From an uncultured Synergistales bacterium (GTDB taxonomy: Bacteria; Synergistota; Synergistia; Synergistales; Aminobacteriaceae): 5,745 bases of DNA. Location: the NCBI GenBank assembly GCA_905233295.1, contig CAJODX010000046.1, positions 17,607-23,351 on the forward strand, written 5' to 3'. Positions 5,501 through 5,745 of the stretch are shown here, in pieces (position 1 is the first letter of the stretch; each line of letters begins with the position of its first letter). The notes under the pieces were generated by a model, which saw only the letters and a program-made list of their open reading frames with translations, made no database searches and had not been told where the DNA came from. Made by a program: the position numbers and the translations under genes.

Positions 5501-5745
5501 CCGACAGTGAAAGTCGAAACGGCAGGAACATATCCGCTCGGTGCTGTGCCGGAAACGAATCTTGAAAAAGGAATGAAACTCTTCCTTTACATGCTTGTCA
5601 TTGATGATGGAGACGTGAAACTCGGCAACGCTGACTTTTTTAATATGAAAATTGCGGAAGACTCAACCAGCGGCGCGTTTTTCACGAACGATGAAGGGAC
5701 TGTAATCACCGAAGTTCAAGCAGATCTTGACGTGAATATCTGGGC
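2438..5745 (+). CDS. Large secreted surface protein with two tandem Tp47-like units (3' end outside window)
   Basis: A single frame without stops runs for 1102 complete codons to the window edge. The order is: Sec signal peptide (1-26), unit 1 (about 29-381), unit 2 (about 382-708), a third region (709 to about 915), a Thr/Ala/Asn-rich linker (about 916-945) and a distal domain (946-1102+). The units open with TTDMTWAEFYAGE and GLDA, which recall YATLSYADYWAGE and FDAV near the N-terminus of the Treponema pallidum lipoprotein Tp47 and the 'Tp47 domain C' proteins of anaerobes. That comparison is from memory. Tp47 itself binds penicillin and has been reported as a carboxypeptidase; no catalytic role should be transferred here. 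There is no lipobox (the only early Cys, C7, is in the signal peptide's n-region) and no SxxK-type penicillin-binding context was recognised. The protein is probably exported and held at or near the cell surface. It has its own promoter and ribosome binding site. Its existence is near certain, the family assignment moderate, the function unknown. Confidence 0.93.
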   Translation, partial: MNKIKNCSITFLIFILVLSMSGAAFAETYYYATTDMTWAEFYAGETNQTSSKLEEAGLDAISTPTTGHTNRFPLLITSETSAGSTLSGVKAVKVRMTEEIYNTLKNTSSGRNQTALSRFSIVASDDTGEYFNEYKDVTAKDTFGAMVTEVISYNVADGIASVDLRAGASSTWGSYMLVVSGIPVGIGENLNARGRYASADKFLGALIETTDGTIYGMRHDNNLWTSSSDIAITVNDAFVELHGNGVQRDYDYTADIVGKTISKITYMLSDSPDVVISGLELKVQAVPTARAVVPDGGLVFSEGKSLDVKISFDGVPDGVSYNEILSVQGNRVALSADTYTYDAENQVLTLLSPGAGLYRITFKSSNTDTAPNIIAGFYLQSSHFATTDMTWAEFYAGELASTADELKDAGLDAYTSATAKNFPLVAHDGDNITGLKNIRVSIPNEVYDSLTAESLKRYTFIGANDSAFSEYKVLSSDGSFSAMITASTDVSENSSVTVASGASSTWGTYTFTISADLSSVNSSNLLGGIIETDKGSYGLRHINNLWYSASNIALTINDSYVEPHGVERAYEYTKNLSGATVTKIIYLLKDIPDVALTCNVKLPEWTDTSADIQEPENGSGFLITGEAISFDVKFNSLPTNTAYDKLLSVTTPIPNVHHGSRALSADFENNVLTLTDPSQIEAGEYTVKFATDSDYVDVGTKFTLYTTNATSSILADDNPAELTFMITPAGAVSSVDKTLETNDFVNATEYTDTADNTSAAYSGGENEISGSGFMFDVVLSDVPSGKTAVLGFSKTVMLTAETLGSADFYSKVAARIKANDYMEENGQTWYLVDEVTFKDLGISVKSVNPDKDLTASISAGARVSDDSTIILVYGAMLADSASVEEGFYILSPEGEMLLNDGTADGHIKATWYLAGPASAQATPNADNGTQTNATGGTAPTKTTFQTISDTAQTNFASSTVIANLTDKIKEKLGNDAENYPVNSELPEGSVSTEPAKTVTADQLASVITNGRKSFDIAPLTFPTVKVETAGTYPLGAVPETNLEKGMKLFLYMLVIDDGDVKLGNADFFNMKIAEDSTSGAFFTNDEGTVITEVQADLDVNIW
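2522..3580 (+). repeat. Tandem protein unit 1 (Tp47-like)
   Basis: Residues 29-381. Landmarks shared with unit 2 are TTDMTWAEFYAGE (33-45), AGLDA (56-60), GVKAVKV, ASSTWGSY (from 168; W172), GALIET, YGMRHDNNLW (H219, W224), a VELHG segment (H242), KITYML, and a C-terminal subdomain around LDVKISF (306-312) ending GLYRITFKSS. The first 29 aligned residues (33-61 against 386-414) need no gap. Unit 1 is slightly longer than unit 2, mainly from extra residues around TGHTNRFP and the ITSETSAGST loop. Penultimate beta-rich segments suggest an Ig-like C-terminal subdomain (inference). Confidence 0.85.
3581..4561 (+). repeat. Tandem protein unit 2 (Tp47-like)
   Basis: Residues 382-708, the second copy of the same unit. 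It carries TTDMTWAEFYAGE (386-398), AGLDA (409-413), GLKNIRV, ASSTWGTY (W506), GGIIET, YGLRHINNLW (H541, W546), YVEPHG (H564), KIIYLL, SFDVKFNSLP (from 629) and GEYTVKFATDSD. At the DNA level 17 identical bases (TGGGCGGAATTTTACGC) are shared at 2549 and 3608, but most codons elsewhere differ. The duplication is therefore old and maintained by selection on protein, not a recent copy. Conserved His and Trp positions are candidates for ligand contact or fold stability. Confidence 0.85.
4562..5745 (+). other. C-terminal region of the surface protein, unlike the two units as a whole
   Basis: Residues 709-1102 and beyond. The region around GSGFMFDVVLSDVPSG (residues 775-777 FDV) resembles the C-terminal subdomain of units 1 and 2, suggesting a partial third copy without the TWAEFYAGE part. 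Farther on, residues about 1015-1102 (VETAGTYPLGA, a strand-rich stretch, then FFTNDEGTVITEV near 1084) resemble the distal domain of Synergistota secreted proteins that end in a Synerg-CTERM sorting signal. This is my recollection of the family. Any sorting tail, expected as a glycine/cysteine turn, hydrophobic helix and basic end, lies outside the window. Confidence 0.5.
5198..5266 (+). other. Low-complexity Thr/Ala/Asn/Gly linker in the surface protein
   Basis: Residues 921-943 are almost only Ala, Thr, Asn, Gly, Pro, Asp and Gln, with a few Lys at the end and no hydrophobic core. This is typical of a flexible or glycosylatable hinge between extracellular domains. It separates the ATWYLAG-ending region from the distal domain. 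Confidence 0.65.

Overview
The window comes from an AT-rich bacterial chromosome with very A/T-heavy codon use and AAAGGAG-type ribosome binding sites. All supported genes lie on the + strand. No phage, transposon, CRISPR or RNA gene was seen. The lineage cannot be fixed from sequence alone. The last gene encodes a large secreted protein whose C-terminal part recalls surface proteins of Synergistota, so an anaerobic, probably host-associated member of that phylum is my tentative guess. A Firmicutes- or spirochaete-like relative remains possible.

Left half (1-2299): a tight co-directional cluster. It starts with the C-terminal part of a probable family 2 glycosyltransferase (cut by the window edge). 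Next come a short FMN nitroreductase-family protein with a good ribosome binding site, an RNA 2',3'-cyclic phosphodiesterase (ThpR/LigT, two HxTx motifs) starting at TTG 12 nt after the previous stop, and an AAG/Mpg-type 3-methyladenine DNA glycosylase whose ATG overlaps the thpR stop (ATGA). The last two are almost certainly translated from one message. The products (sugar transfer, redox, RNA-end processing, base-excision repair) do not form one obvious pathway. This looks like a housekeeping operon of convenience.

Middle (2300-2437): a 138-nt intergenic region. It holds an imperfect inverted repeat just after mpg and a near-consensus sigma-70/sigma-A promoter (TTGACT, 17-nt spacer, extended TGT, TTTAAT). 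These are followed by a short leader with an AAAGGAG site.

Right half (2438-5745): one uninterrupted reading frame of at least 1102 codons that runs off the window. It is the largest gene here and easy to miss because no stop codon lies inside the window. It encodes a Sec-exported protein with two tandem homologous units (about residues 29-381 and 382-708), each opening with TTDMTWAEFYAGE. Their opening motifs recall the treponemal lipoprotein Tp47 and its 'Tp47 domain' relatives. A third, different region (709-1102+) resembles the distal part of Synergistota surface proteins. This gene has its own promoter and is functionally separate from the upstream cluster.
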